The position numbers and the translations under genes were made by a program. Positions 1-10,513 of a DNA stretch of 42,019 nt are shown one piece after another; position 1 is the first letter of the stretch, and each line of letters begins with the position of its first letter. Below the pieces are notes generated by a model. It saw only the letters and a program-made list of their open reading frames with translations. It was not told the DNA's origin and made no database searches. This DNA is from Poronia punctata (taxonomy: Eukaryota > Ascomycota > Sordariomycetes > Xylariales > Xylariaceae). Location of the stretch: the NCBI GenBank assembly GCA_022579005.1, contig MU401732.1:521-42539 (forward strand), in the 5' to 3' direction.

Positions 1-138
1 GTTGTTTTTGGGGTGTTTTTTTTTTTTTTTTTTTTTTTATTTTCCCCCCCCCCCCCCCCCCCCCCTTCCTTTCTTTTTTCTTTCAAGTACATACATACCC
101 TAGGTTATTTTGTCATTTCTAACCTTTTTGTATTGCAG
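1..138 (+). other. Intron (3' part) of the dehydratase gene, with long homopolymers
   Basis: This non-coding sequence precedes the TTGCAG acceptor. It contains a run of about 23 T (16-38) followed almost directly by about 22 C (44-65), then a pyrimidine-rich tract and TTTCTAACC, a good branch point. The donor site lies before the window or cannot be identified. Homopolymer lengths of this size are often wrong in assemblies. Confidence 0.75.
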
Positions 139-1371
139 GCCGGCACCTGCGGCGTCATGGGAACAGCCAGTACAATGGCCTGCATACTCGCAGCCCTGGG
201 CATGATGCCCCTAAAAGGCGCCTCCGCCCCGGCCGTCTCGTCCGCCCGTCTCCGCGTAGCCGAGCAAACGGGCGCCATAGCCGCAGCCATGATCCACGCA
301 GGCGACACTCTCCGACCACAGACCATCCTAACGCGGGACTCGTTCCTCAACGCCATGACGGTTCTGCAAGCCATAGGCGGCTCAACAAACGCAGTCGTGC
401 ATCTAATGGCGATAATAAACCGCCACCCGGCCATCGCGGGCTCGATAACTCTCGACACGGTCGACGAAATCGGTCGACGGACCCCTTTGCTCGTCGACCT
501 GAAACCCAGCGGGATGAATTACATGACGGATTTCCATAACTCGGGGGGGATGGCAGCCCTGTTGCATGAATTACGTCCTTTGTTGCGTCTAGACGCAATG
601 ACGGTTACGGGACAGACGCTAGGCCAAGTCCTCGATTCCGAACGTGTCCCGTCGATCCCTCGGGATCTATCGTGTATCTCAACCCTAACAAACCCTCTAT
701 ACCCCGCCTCGTCCCTCGTCGTGTTACGGGGGAACCTAGCCCCCCGCGGCGCCGTGATGAAAGCCAGCGCGTCGAGAGATCGAACTCTGCTCTCGCATTC
801 CGGACCCGCCGTCGTGTTTACTAGTCCGGCGGATATGGCGCGGAGGATCGATTCCGAGGATCTACCCGTCACGAAAGATTCCGTCTTGGTCTTGCAGAAT
901 ATCGGTCCAGTGGGAAACCCGGGAATGCCCGAGGCGGGGTTGATCCCCATTCCGCGGAAGTTGGCGAGCCGGGGCGTCACGGATATGTTGCGGGTTTCGG
1001 ACGGGAGGATGAGTGGGACGGCGGGGGGCACTATCGTCTTGCATGTCGCGCCCGAGGCGGCGGATCCGGAGTCGGTGTTGGGGGTTGTGAGGGATGGGGA
1101 TGTGGTTTTTGTGGATGTGGAGAGGAGGGTGATTAGGGTTGAGGTTGGGGATGAGGAGTTGAGGAGGAGGGTTGAGGAGAGGAAGAGGAAGGTTTTGGAA
1201 GAAGAAAAGGAGGAGGAGGATAATAGTGGTAGGGGGGAGGGGAGGAAAAAGTCCGCTTGGGTTGCGAGAAGGAAGATGAGAGGGTATAGGGGTTTGTATA
1301 TGAGGGAGGTCAATCAGGCGGACCAAGGGGCGGATTTCGACTTTTTGACAGCTGAAGGTCCGTCATGTTGA
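139..1371 (+). CDS. IlvD/Edd-family dehydratase, 3' exon (5' part outside window)
   Basis: This is the last exon of a dehydratase of the dihydroxy-acid / sugar-acid dehydratase family, which are iron-sulfur enzymes that remove water from hydroxy acids. The exon starts after TTGCAG at 133-138, with a CTAAC branch-point-like site just upstream, and is phase 0; 410 residues are visible. It opens on AGTCGVMGTASTM, the cluster-cysteine region. It then carries AIGGSTNAVVHL, the metal-binding stretch PSGMNYMTDFHNSGG, and near the C-terminus GRMSGTAGGTIVLHVAPEA. The GTASTM variant and the RGY...QADQGADFDFL tail resemble the sugar-acid (arabinonate/xylonate-like) branch more than biosynthetic IlvD; the substrate is inferred, not shown. 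An acidic/basic low-complexity insert (EEEKEEED...GRGEGRKK) lies before the tail. The gene is convergent with the dehydrogenase ending at 1551. Confidence 0.88.
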   Translation, partial: AGTCGVMGTASTMACILAALGMMPLKGASAPAVSSARLRVAEQTGAIAAAMIHAGDTLRPQTILTRDSFLNAMTVLQAIGGSTNAVVHLMAIINRHPAIAGSITLDTVDEIGRRTPLLVDLKPSGMNYMTDFHNSGGMAALLHELRPLLRLDAMTVTGQTLGQVLDSERVPSIPRDLSCISTLTNPLYPASSLVVLRGNLAPRGAVMKASASRDRTLLSHSGPAVVFTSPADMARRIDSEDLPVTKDSVLVLQNIGPVGNPGMPEAGLIPIPRKLASRGVTDMLRVSDGRMSGTAGGTIVLHVAPEAADPESVLGVVRDGDVVFVDVERRVIRVEVGDEELRRRVEERKRKVLEEEKEEEDNSGRGEGRKKSAWVARRKMRGYRGLYMREVNQADQGADFDFLTAEGPSC

Positions 1372-1550
1372 GGTTTGTTATGTGGGTATGGTGATTTCGC
1401 AAACTTACCTTCTTAGTTATGGGGTATAGAGAGGGTTGGGGATCTCATATTGTTAGGAGGAAATACCCAAAACCGAAAAGGGGGGACGATGGCTTTTTTC
1501 GTCAAATAACAAAACTCATCTGCTTTGATTGACTAGGACCTGTTTAAGTA

Positions 1551-2821
1551 TTATCCTTTTACTCGTAAAAACGGTTTCCCAACCCTCCTCGCCTCCTCAT
1601 TCAACGCATCAATTTCCGCTTGCACAAGTGGTATACCCGTCTTCTCCCTCTCCTCCTGCCTCAACTGTTCAATCTCGCCCGGGAAATAAATCCGATCAAC
1701 GCCAGCAGCCTTATCCGATCCCACGACGCGCTGATATAGATAATCCATACGACCCCGGAAATCTTCCAAACTCATAAACAGATCCGGCTTAATAGCGACG
1801 AGGAAATGTCCAACATCAGACTGTTTGCTAGGATCGTAAGGACCCGTTACATGGCCGGCGAAAGCGGAGCCTATACTTTGTAAGTGTGCGTCGTGCCCCC
1901 GTTACTTTTATTTATTTATTTAAATTTATGCCCTCACTCACCTGAAAACACGCCCGAGAAGACATCCATCATAACAGCCAACCCCGAGCCCTTGGGCCCT
2001 CCCATGGGCTGCATAACACCACCAAGCGCAGCCTCGGGATCATCCGTCGGTCTCCCTTCCGAATCAAGCGCCCAATCAAGCGGGATCTTTTCGCCTCGTC
2101 TCCTGGCTTTGTATATCTTGCCTCTGGCGGCAACAGAAGGGGCCATGTCCAAAATGAAGGGCTTCTCTCTACTGCCGCCCGGTGCGCCGCACGCTATGGG
2201 CGATACGCCGAGGAGTTTCTCCTTGCCGCCAAAGGGCGGTAAGGCGGGACTCGAGTTTGTGAATACGAGAGACATCATGTCGGCTTCTATGGCTTGTTGC
2301 ACTATCCAGGCCGACATGCCGAAGTGGTTCGAGTGCTTGATGCTGACCACTGTTTCAGATTAGAGTTAGCCCTCAAAATACTTACTTACATACCTAACTT
2401 GCACAAGAGATAAAAGTAGGTAGGTAACTTCTTCCGTATAATAGAGGGTGTTATTAGTCTTCTTACTGCCAATCCCAAACTCGCGCGCCATATCAACAGC
2501 AACATCCATCCCCCTATTCGCCGCCAAGAACCCAAAACCATTCCTTCCATCGATCTGGGCGACGACTGGGGTGATTTTCGTAACTCCCGGACATGCGGTC
2601 GCGTCCAAGACACCATTGCGTACCCGCGCCATGTAAGAGGGGATGCGGTTCATGCCATGCGTGTCGACGCCCCGCAGATCGGCGGCTATCAGACATTTCG
2701 CCACGATCCCCGCATTTTCGGCTGATACCCCGTTTCCGACGAGTATGTTTTCGACGAACTCGAGGGCGTCGGGTGCGGAGACGTATTTTCTCGGTTCGGA
2801 TGACTCCGAGTCCTCTGCCAT
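1551..2821 (-). CDS. Malate/L-lactate dehydrogenase (Ldh2/YlbC family)
   Basis: This is an NAD(P)-dependent 2-hydroxyacid dehydrogenase of the Ldh2 family, which includes malate, lactate, ureidoglycolate and diketogulonate oxidoreductases. Exons by hand: 2821-2467, 2349-1942 and 1870-1551, giving 360 residues, the usual family length. Introns begin GTAAGA and GTGAGT and end AG. The frame is kept at both junctions: the first rebuilds MVSIKHSNHFG and the second SGVFSGSAFAGHV. The family's DLRGVDTHGM motif with the catalytic-type His is at residue 55, the HSNHFG motif at 124-129, and the glycine-rich PMGGPKGSGLAVMMDV near 245. The N-terminus shows no signal peptide, so it is probably cytosolic. 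It sits 179 bases tail-to-tail from a sugar-acid-type dehydratase, which suggests but does not prove a shared catabolic route. The exact substrate cannot be read from the sequence. Confidence 0.9.
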
Positions 2822-3491
2822 GATGATGGGAAATTTGGCCAGGGCCCAGCGTAAGGGATAAGGAGTTGGAGATGGTATTTTTTTCCAAGCAAGGGAACTC
2901 GGCTCGGCTTCTTTCTTTCTATTTTTCCTCTCGAAATCTCTATATATTTACGTATGTGTAATAAGTTTATGCTCGTATCTTAACTACTCGGCTTTATATA
3001 AATGATTGTTGGGTGTACGGATGGGGAACAGAGAGTCCTCGGGTTCCTAGGGAGGCGTCTCTAGGTTTCCTATGCAGGTAAACAAAGGTATTAGGTTAGC
3101 GTTTTTGCCGCTTTAAGTTTGCTTAGCAGTCATTTTTTATGCAAAACTTTATGCATAGCCTAAGTATATACACGTAACCACCGCGAAATGTTAAGTTCCC
3201 ATCCATCCGTTCCAATTCTTGTCGATGAAATATACTTTCGGCAGAAGATTGCGCTGTGGTTATTTACAAACTACTCCCTGAGTGGCTCTCGTCCCAGGGA
3301 GAAGAACGCTTTACCCGCCGTTGAGTACCTAACTCACACGTCACTACAGCCACCAACCTAACCTCGTTGATCTCATTGAGAAACATTTTATTTGCACCAG
3401 AGTCAAGTAGGTATATGTTGGTATTTGATATCATACCAACATCTCTGCCTTATCTTTTTCGTAATGCCATACCTCCCTTAGTCAAGTCGAC
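2822..3491. other. Intergenic: promoter of the Ldh2-family gene and 3' flank of the APH-like gene
   Basis: No gene is supported here. TATA-like stretches TATATATT (about 2941) and TTTATATAAA (about 2994) lie upstream of the dehydrogenase start. A 10-bp inverted repeat lies near the other end (separate entry). Confidence 0.5.
3415..3442. repeat. Perfect 10-bp inverted repeat (hairpin candidate)
   Basis: The arms ATGTTGGTAT (3415-3424) and ATACCAACAT (3433-3442) are perfect reverse complements around an 8-base loop. They lie about 50 bases beyond the stop of the APH-like gene, so this could be a 3'-end structure or a protein-binding palindrome. The function is unknown. Confidence 0.6.
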
Positions 3492-4922
3492 TCACAGCAA
3501 GTATTTCTGCTTTATTCTCTTAACATAATCTTCCGCCTCCTTGCGATCAAACCCAAAAGCAAGCCGTGCCATCTCAAACATCAAATCAGTATCAGCTGCA
3601 GGAATACGACCTAGATTCGTAAAGCAAGCATATATTCTCGATGCCGGGCTCCCCAGAGTATCGGCAAACGATCCTTTAAGCGGTCGACCTTCTGCCTTCA
3701 ATTCCCTCTCGGCGTCTCCGAACTTCTGACAATAGATTATTCGAGCCGCATCCTGACGTAACACATTCTTATACGCGATATGATTCGGATCGCGCAGGAT
3801 ATCCTCATCGGGCCCTAGTAGCGGGAAAGGCATAGGGTAATGAACGACCTGCCACGGCGCAGTTTGGGCGAATTCCCAATCAATGATAGCAACGAAGTTG
3901 AAGTCTTTGTCGACTAGGATGTTCTGTGTACCGAGATCCATGTGATTCAAGGGAAATAATCCCTCTGTGTGGGTATCTGTAAATAAATCGGTAGTCTCGA
4001 CGATATCGAGAAAGATAAAAGCTCCCGGTGAGTTATTATTATTATTAGTTGCAACAGCAGCATTTCCAAGAGAAGTGAAGTAGTCAACCGCTTTAGAAAA
4101 CGGTCCAAGCTCTCCGGTAGTACAAACTGTAGCCAGCTTCCCAATGATGGGCTCCCCTGATTCGGTAATAGAGGAAATAGAACCAATTTGAGGATAGGCC
4201 AAAGTCGCTAGTTCCGCCTGTACTTTTGTCCACTGGGTAATGATATGTTCCTGAGTCGTAATCTGGTTCCCAGTTAAACATCCCGTCTTTCAATAACGTT
4301 TATGACAAGGAGAGGGACTTACAGGTAAATTGCAAATATTAAACTCGACGTCCTGCAACGTGTTTCCGTAGAAACCCTCTAGTAGCATGTACGGAGCACC
4401 AACTTCTGAGCCTACGGCTTCGTACGCATATACACGTGGAAGAGAAACCGCATCGAGTCTCTTCCTGACAAATTCCATAGTAGCAACCTCACATGCAATA
4501 GCATATGACTCATCTTCCTCGGTCACCGTTACCGGAACGTCAGGGTGGCGGGGCAGGCGGATTCTGGCAATGACGAGACTCCCGTCTTCACCGACCATTT
4601 CGAAGCAGATCCAATATTGACCGGCTGAGAATGGTTGGCTCATGGTGAGCCTTTGTCCCTTGATGCGCTCGGCGTGGCGGATGAGAGCGCACTTGTCGAT
4701 ACTCCCTAACGCTGCTTGCAATCGTTCTTTCATACCGTTGTAATCCCATCCATCGAAAGAGGTCCATCGTTTACTGGGAAGGTTTTCAGAGCAAGTTATT
4801 TCTGACATAGTTGTCATGCCCCAAACGTTTTGAAGTTGGGCCTTGAAGTTGAAATAAGTGCTAACAGAGTCAAACTCCTCATGCGGACACACTGGGCAGC
4901 GGAGAAGGGGGGGGAAACGCAA
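3492..4922 (-). CDS. Aminoglycoside-phosphotransferase-like (APH / protein-kinase-like fold) protein
   Basis: This protein belongs to the large fungal APH-type phosphotransferase family, whose substrates are mostly unknown. Exons: 4922-4323 and 4262-3492, separated by a 60-base GTAAGT...CCAG intron, phase 0; total 456 residues. The join reads ...FNICNLP then ITTQEHIITQW, followed by a typical helix. The catalytic loop HMDLGTQN has His307 and Asp309, and AIIDWE supplies the metal-binding-type Asp328; both match the HxDxxxxN...DxE pattern of active members. The N-lobe includes an ATP-side segment (QYWICFEMVGEDGSLVIARIRLP). The first Met at 4922 gives a Cys-rich leader (RCPVCPHEEFDS); Met36 (MTTMSEITCSEN) is an alternative start. 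The gene is divergent from the Zn2Cys6 regulator across about 540 bases. No antibiotic-resistance role should be inferred. Confidence 0.85.
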
Positions 4923-5459
4923 AATAGCCAGGGTTACATCTAGTAAGAATACGTAATGACAGAAGTTTGGTGGTAGACGATGAGGAAGGACGACTAGGTC
5001 CGCAACATCATATCTGCTAGTTGGGAAAGTAGGTTATGCGGTAAAGTTATGATAACATGCATAAATATTTAGTCTAGTAGTACTTACCTACTCGTACCTA
5101 TGTAGAGAGACTCCGACCGCTCAGGCCGTGCTCAGTGGATGTGAATGCTTGAAGCGGCATTCGATGGCCCACCGTCGGCATGGTTCAGGCAGCTTTCTGA
5201 CATGGCCGTGTACAGGAAAATCCAGGTACGAGGTAGGTATCATGAAAGTTGCCAAAATCCTTGTTGCACTTGCAATTGCGGATTTTGTCCGTCTTACAAC
5301 GCGGAGAAAGAGCGGGTGGCTTACTTGTAAGTTGGCGGTGCGGGGAAACTCCGCTCAATCCATGCCCATGTATGCACCCATCCATCAGATTCTCGCGCTG
5401 TTGAGTTGCAATGGTGCAACTGCGTAACTACATTTTATAAGATAAGATTCGCCTGGAAA
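4923..5459. promoter_or_regulatory. Shared divergent promoter region (APH-like gene / Zn2Cys6 regulator)
   Basis: This is the only sequence between two head-to-head genes, so both promoters must lie here, possibly with leader exons. It contains one TACTCGTA word (5089-5096) and CCGTCGG-type GC triplets around 5172. Short open frames here (for example 5128-5427) show no recognisable domain and are not called. Confidence 0.5.
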
Positions 5460-8042
5460 ATGTCCGAACCCGATAAATCAAAAGACGGTGCTCTTAGAAA
5501 TTCTCGTGAACGGAGGGCTGCGCGCCGTGCCGGACGAGCTTCCGGGCTCAGCTGTCGTAGGTGCCAGCAGCGGAAAATCCTAGTAAGTTATAAAGAAAAG
5601 AGGGCTTACCTCTATCGTTAAATATTCATGCGCTCAAAAACACGGGAAACTGACCCTGTTTGGAGTGTAATCGAGAATTGCCGCGATGCCAGAATTGTGC
5701 AAAGCTGAACATCGACTGTCAAGATGGAGAAAGCTTAAAGTCCCGATCTTTGCCGCGAGCGTAATTATTCCCGCATCCTCTCGCGCCGATTCCAATGACT
5801 GGCTAACTGACCGTTGTTGAATCTTCTTCCTAGATATGTAAACAGTTTATATAACCGAATACAATGGCTAGAGTCTCTTATCCGCGCGCGTTGTCCGGAT
5901 ATCGATCTGGAACGCGATGGACCGGTAGTTGTGGCATTACCCCAAACTGCGGCCGGCATCGGCTCCGAGTACGAAGGGGAAGATGCCCTGGCTCCGGTGG
6001 ATCCCGACCGAAGGTTAAGAGGTGGCACAGCGGCCAGCGGCAATGTAGAGACTCCAGCTAATACCCAAGATATAAACCGAGGGAAACGCGTTGATGCTTC
6101 GGCCATCGATGATACAACAACTATCATCGACCCTTCGACTATTCCCTCCAACGTCGGGCTTCCTCATGAAGTGGGACTAGTTTCCCTCGGCGCGAATAGA
6201 GATCCCCGTTATATAGGGCCCTCCAGCGGCTATGTTTTATCCAAACTCAGTATGCATCTTCGCCCTTTTCTCTCAGCTGTTGAAGCGTCTCCGAGTTACG
6301 ACCATGCTCACAACGCTTGACTCGCCAAGAATCTTCAAGGTGCATGTCCATCGCTAACTTGTTATAGTGCTCGCTGCTTCTGGCAGAGCTGGGAAGATCA
6401 CAAGAACTGTCGATAGTTCCGTCATCTCGGTCGCACCTTTTCTTGGAGAGCTAGTGGTCGAGACCCAAGGCCCAATATCCATAACGAAAGATCAAGCCAG
6501 CAAGTTGTGCCAGACATACTTTGATATAATCCATGTGCAATACCCGTTCCTCCATCGTCCGACCTTCTACCGCTCCCTTCAAAAATTCTTTGACGAAGAC
6601 TGCCAAGACCAGATCGTTGGCTTTCAGACGTATATGGTTCTCGCCATTTCTGCGACGATCGTCTCAAGGCTCCACAAGATACCCCTTGCAGGAGAGAGGT
6701 ATTATACCGCGGCTATGCAGTATTTCGAAAAGATCCAAGTGGAGAGCTCGATCCAAGGTCTTCAATGCATCATTCTACTGCTTATTTTCGCCATGCATAG
6801 CCCAACTATCAAACTCGATGTCTGGTGTCTGAACTACCAATGTGTAGCCTCCGCGCTAGACCTTGGGTTGCAGCGAATCTTCACCACCAGAAGCGGCATT
6901 TCCAGACTCGACCAGGAAATGAGAACACGGATTTTCTGGGTGGTTTATACTTTTGATCGGACTATCGCTACCATGATGGGGCGTCCGATAGGGTTGCGAG
7001 AAGAGGCCTGCGACTTGCGTGTGAGTACATGGATGCAAATATGATGTGATTATGGCCATCGAGCCGACGCGATGCTAACAAAAGGCATGGACGAAAAAAA
7101 CAGATGCCAGCAGACATGTCTGACGAATGCATCGAGGGTGAGGCGGATCCAACGTCGAGTCTGGGCACGCCAACCCACATGTCGTATGCTATTCTCCTCT
7201 TCGAGCTTGCCAAGGTGAACTCGGAGATCAAATATATCGCCAATAGTGTCAATCGAGAGGTGCCAAAGTATGCGTTCCCGGGTGTCGTGGACATTGCCGC
7301 TTGGAAAGAAGATGTTCTCCGACATCTTGACCGACTGGTCGCAAGAATCCCGGCTGGAAGGGGATCGAACGATTACATAAGATCGATTCTTCTTTTGCGC
7401 TACCATTCCGTCAAGATGCTCTTACTTCGCCCGAGTCCGAACCTTCCGCGGCCTGACCAGGACTCGCTTCGTAAGTGTTACTCGAGCGCGGTGGAGTCGA
7501 TCCAACTCTCCAACGAGCTGTATAAGAGCAACTTGCTGGTCCATAACTGGATCACGTTCTACAACATCGTACTCAGTACCATTACCATGTTCTATTGTAT
7601 CCTTTCTGTGCCAGGTATAGCAACAACGCTGGAGGTCGACGAGTTTGCGAGCAACGTCAGAGCCAGCCTGAGTGTACTCAGTGCAGTGGGAGAGCATTGG
7701 TCGGGCGCCAAGAGAAGCCGGGATATACTGGACGAGTTGGCCGGTCCCATAAGTCGGTGGTTGACGAAGAAACGTCATCCCGAGAACGCCACGGCTAACG
7801 GACAGACTACCCTTGCCCAAGGATCGGCAAGCCAGGAACCATTCCCCTCTACCGCCGTGCAGCCGAGTATTACTTTTGATAATTTCGATTGGATGCCTTC
7901 CTGGACCCCGTTTGACGGTAACTTCAATGGCCAGTCCTTGTCAGAGCAGTACGGATCAACTGATTGTGCCAACCTCGACAACATCGTAATTTCATTGTTT
8001 GACGATTTTAACCCGATACCCGGGCCGGCCTTTTTTACTTGA
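5460..8042 (+). CDS. Zn(II)2Cys6 fungal-specific transcription factor
   Basis: This is a nuclear DNA-binding regulator. Exons by hand: 5460-5582, 5666-5760, 5834-6249, 6368-7020 and 7104-8042, giving 741 residues. The zinc cluster is split by intron 1: CRRCQQRKIL joins CNRELPRCQNC, giving Cys32, 35, 42, 49, 52 and 59 with spacing C-x2-C-x6-C-x6-C-x2-C-x6-C. Intron 2 (GTAATT...TAG) restores the linker LPRAYVNSLYNRIQWLESLI, a short coiled-coil dimerisation element. The middle carries the fungal-specific factor domain (FDIIHVQYPFLHRPTFY, MRTRIFWVVYTFDRTIATMMGRP). The intron 3 donor is uncertain: GTATGC at 6250 gives ...LSKLMLAASG; a weaker GTTACG at 6295 would add 15 residues. The target genes are unknown, but divergence from the APH-like gene and proximity to the dehydratase/dehydrogenase pair make them candidates. 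Confidence 0.9.
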
Positions 8043-8743
8043 AACCATACTCGTACACATATAGACAAAGGCAGGGGGGGGCCGTGCCAATGTAATAGAG
8101 ATGGAAAGGTCATATGGCAAGGCTAAATACCATGACGAATGTAATCAAGACATTCTGATCCGACATTATTGATTACGGGAGTCTGGTGACATGAGAATGA
8201 AATAGGTAATGTCATCCAAGAATTGATCAAGAGAAGCTCTTGCGTGGTAACAAGTTTAACAACCGTCGGGCAATTTCATTTATAGGGTATAAAGTTATAA
8301 CAAATAGACATATGCAGCCTTATGCACTAAATAAGCTTAATCTCCACCATGACCCTTCAGCTACGTCACCTCTCGATCGTGTTTCACACTACAAATAGGT
8401 AGAGCTTTTGTTATTATTAGCTCGATCTAGGCTCCAGCAATACCTAAAATATACATACTCGTACACCTACTCCATGACAACGTAGTAGAGTAGCAGGACA
8501 ATCCAGATTCTTGTCGGATGCCGCAACGACTTGACATTCCAGCGCATCGTCAATCGGAGTAGATCGACTACGTTTGCCAACACACTTGTCTACGTTTCTC
8601 ATTCCTTCCTGATGGCCACTATCCCCCTCGTTCAATAAATGCCACACTAACACAGGATCATCTACTTATATACACGAGTTCCGATTGTCAAGTGCCTCAC
8701 GTATTAGACTTGGATAAGTCTTAATCTCGGTCTCCATCTCAAC
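8043..8743. other. Intergenic, 701 bases: 3' flank of the Zn2Cys6 gene and LMBD1 promoter
   Basis: No gene is supported. It contains two TACTCGTA words (8048-8055 and 8456-8463). The open frame at 8444-8653 on the minus strand has no protein-like features. Confidence 0.5.
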
Positions 8744-10513
8744 ATGGCAGCCGCCGGCTACGTTCAGACGTCCCTCATATGGGTTACGTTTGCTGTCGCG
8801 GTGGCGTTGGCCTTGATTGCTGCAGCTATCACGACGTTTACTTGGCAAACCCATCGCGACCGATCCGCCATTGTTAGCACAGTAGCCATCGTCAGCATCA
8901 CTTCTCTTCTTGCCACTGTCTTCCTGCTACCCGTCGATATCGCCTTGGTCTCGTCCACCACAAATACCGCCCTCGGCGCCAAGAAGGACTGGGCCACGCC
9001 GAACCGAATCCATAATATGCTCCTTACGCTCAGGATCGTTTATTATTCGCTATACAGCTTCGATGCCCTGTTGTGTCTGGTCGTCATTCCATTTTCCTAC
9101 TTCTGGTATGAAGAATACGACGAGGTCGAGGAGCAGGAGGGCAACCAGACGTTTGGAAGCAGACTATGGGGAGCTTTCAAGTATACCATCGCGTTCATAT
9201 TCTTGGTCGTCATCATTTTCCTTGTTGGCTTTTTCGTCCCCGCCGCTGGTAGTCGCGAAGGCAAACACCTCGATCTCGATTTCTTCAAGCGCCTACTGGA
9301 TGAGAATCACGGCGAGAAGGCTTTGACTTTTGGCCTAGGCCTCTTGATCACTCTTGGCACTCTCCTCTACATTGTCTATACCGGTGCTGGCCTCGCCCTT
9401 TTGCCTATTTCCTTTATCAAGTCGGCGCCGTCGGTCTCGGCCCCGCAACTTTCCGAAAATACGGCTTCGCAGCTGGAACAGAACAGGGAGCAACAGCGCC
9501 GTATTGAGATGCGTAATGCTGGGCGCTCGGATGGCATGCCTGCCAAAGACAGGCGCGAGCTTGAGGCCCTCGTACGCGAGGAACGAACCCTCGTCCGCCG
9601 AGAACGGCTTGCTGCGGAAGCGCAAGGCCGGGGCAAGACCTTTGTCGTACGCGCTTGGACCAAGGTTTGCGCCATCTTCCGACCTGTGAAGCTCATTGGC
9701 GGCATACTGCTAGTTCTGCTTTCTCTGCTCATCTGGGTTTCGATGCTCATTACTGGCATCGATAAAGCAGCCAACTCGGTTTGTAAAGAACATTGCGGTT
9801 ACATCTTGGCACACGTCAATGTATTTCAGCCGATCAACTGGATCTTTGTCAAGACAGCCCGTGTGTTCCCGGTTGATTATGTGCTCATGGCGCTGTTGAT
9901 TCTACTCTTGTTCAGCAGCTCGATCACGGGTATTGCCACTATCGGCATCCGGTTCTTGTGGATTCAGATCTTTCAGATCCGCAAAGGTCGCACGGCACCA
10001 CAGGCCCTGCTTATGGCTACCGTCATGTTGGCACTTATCGTGCTAGCCATCAATTATGGAGTGGCCATGCTTGTCGCGCCCCAGTACGCAAGCTACGGCA
10101 CCCAGACCTTCTGTGACTTACCGGCACACCACCCTGATGAAGCACCTGATTGCAGAAAGAACCCCGAGGCTGTCAAGCCATGCTCCGAGTGGGTCAACTC
10201 ACACAGTACAGCTACTCGGGTGTGCACCCCAACGATGATGTCGACGTTCCTTAACCGCGTCACGCTCAACTGGCCCGTCTTTGGTGCCATAGATTTCTGG
10301 GCCCAGTTTGCCTTCCTCGGCATATTCCTCATTGTCTTTGTCACAACGCTCTTCCGGACTCCGAGACTGAATCTCAACGAACTGGACGAGGAGGCAGAAG
10401 CCGATGAAGAAGAGGGTCTCCTCGCCAGTACGGGGCGCCGTTTTGGTGCTACCTGGCAGGATATAACGGGCAGAGCGAGTCATCGTTCCGGCGCGTCTGG
10501 GAATGATCAGTAG
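8744..10513 (+). CDS. LMBD1-type membrane protein (probable lysosomal/vacuolar cobalamin transporter family)
   Basis: This is a 589-residue intronless membrane protein of the LMBR1/LMBD1 family. Fungal members are annotated as probable lysosomal cobalamin transporters; the actual cargo in fungi is not established. I see nine hydrophobic spans: about 7-29, 41-65, 91-120, 146-168, 195-222, 315-340, 375-398, 418-442 and 508-532. A long hydrophilic, Arg/Glu-rich cytosolic-type loop lies between spans 5 and 6 (about 235-310). A Cys-containing loop ([15 protein letters not shown]) falls between spans 8 and 9. The tail is acidic ([13 protein letters not shown]) and includes a dileucine-like EEGLL, compatible with vacuolar sorting (inference). 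The length and topology match the family. The start at 8744 is the first Met and leads straight into span 1. Confidence 0.9.
   Translation: MAAAGYVQTSLIWVTFAVAVALALIAAAITTFTWQTHRDRSAIVSTVAIVSITSLLATVFLLPVDIALVSSTTNTALGAKKDWATPNRIHNMLLTLRIVYYSLYSFDALLCLVVIPFSYFWYEEYDEVEEQEGNQTFGSRLWGAFKYTIAFIFLVVIIFLVGFFVPAAGSREGKHLDLDFFKRLLDENHGEKALTFGLGLLITLGTLLYIVYTGAGLALLPISFIKSAPSVSAPQLSENTASQLEQNREQQRRIEMRNAGRSDGMPAKDRRELEALVREERTLVRRERLAAEAQGRGKTFVVRAWTKVCAIFRPVKLIGGILLVLLSLLIWVSMLITGIDKAANSVCKEHCGYILAHVNVFQPINWIFVKTARVFPVDYVLMALLILLLFSSSITGIATIGIRFLWIQIFQIRKGRTAPQALLMATVMLALIVLAINYGVAMLVAPQYASYGTQTFCDLPAHHPDEAPDCRKNPEAVKPCSEWVNSHSTATRVCTPTMMSTFLNRVTLNWPVFGAIDFWAQFAFLGIFLIVFVTTLFRTPRLNLNELDEEAEADEEEGLLASTGRRFGATWQDITGRASHRSGASGNDQ

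Noticed and set aside
519..1326. Long minus-strand open frames (264 and 154 codons) opposite the dehydratase
   Set aside because: They are antisense shadows of a well-conserved coding exon and have low-complexity Leu/Pro/Ser composition.
3492..4922. Antibiotic-resistance gene based on the APH fold
   Set aside because: The fungal APH-like family is large and diverse. The catalytic motif shows a phosphotransferase fold only and gives no drug specificity.
5128..5427. 99-codon frame upstream of the Zn2Cys6 gene
   Set aside because: There is no motif and it lies in a promoter/leader region; it could be an upstream frame but has no support as a protein.
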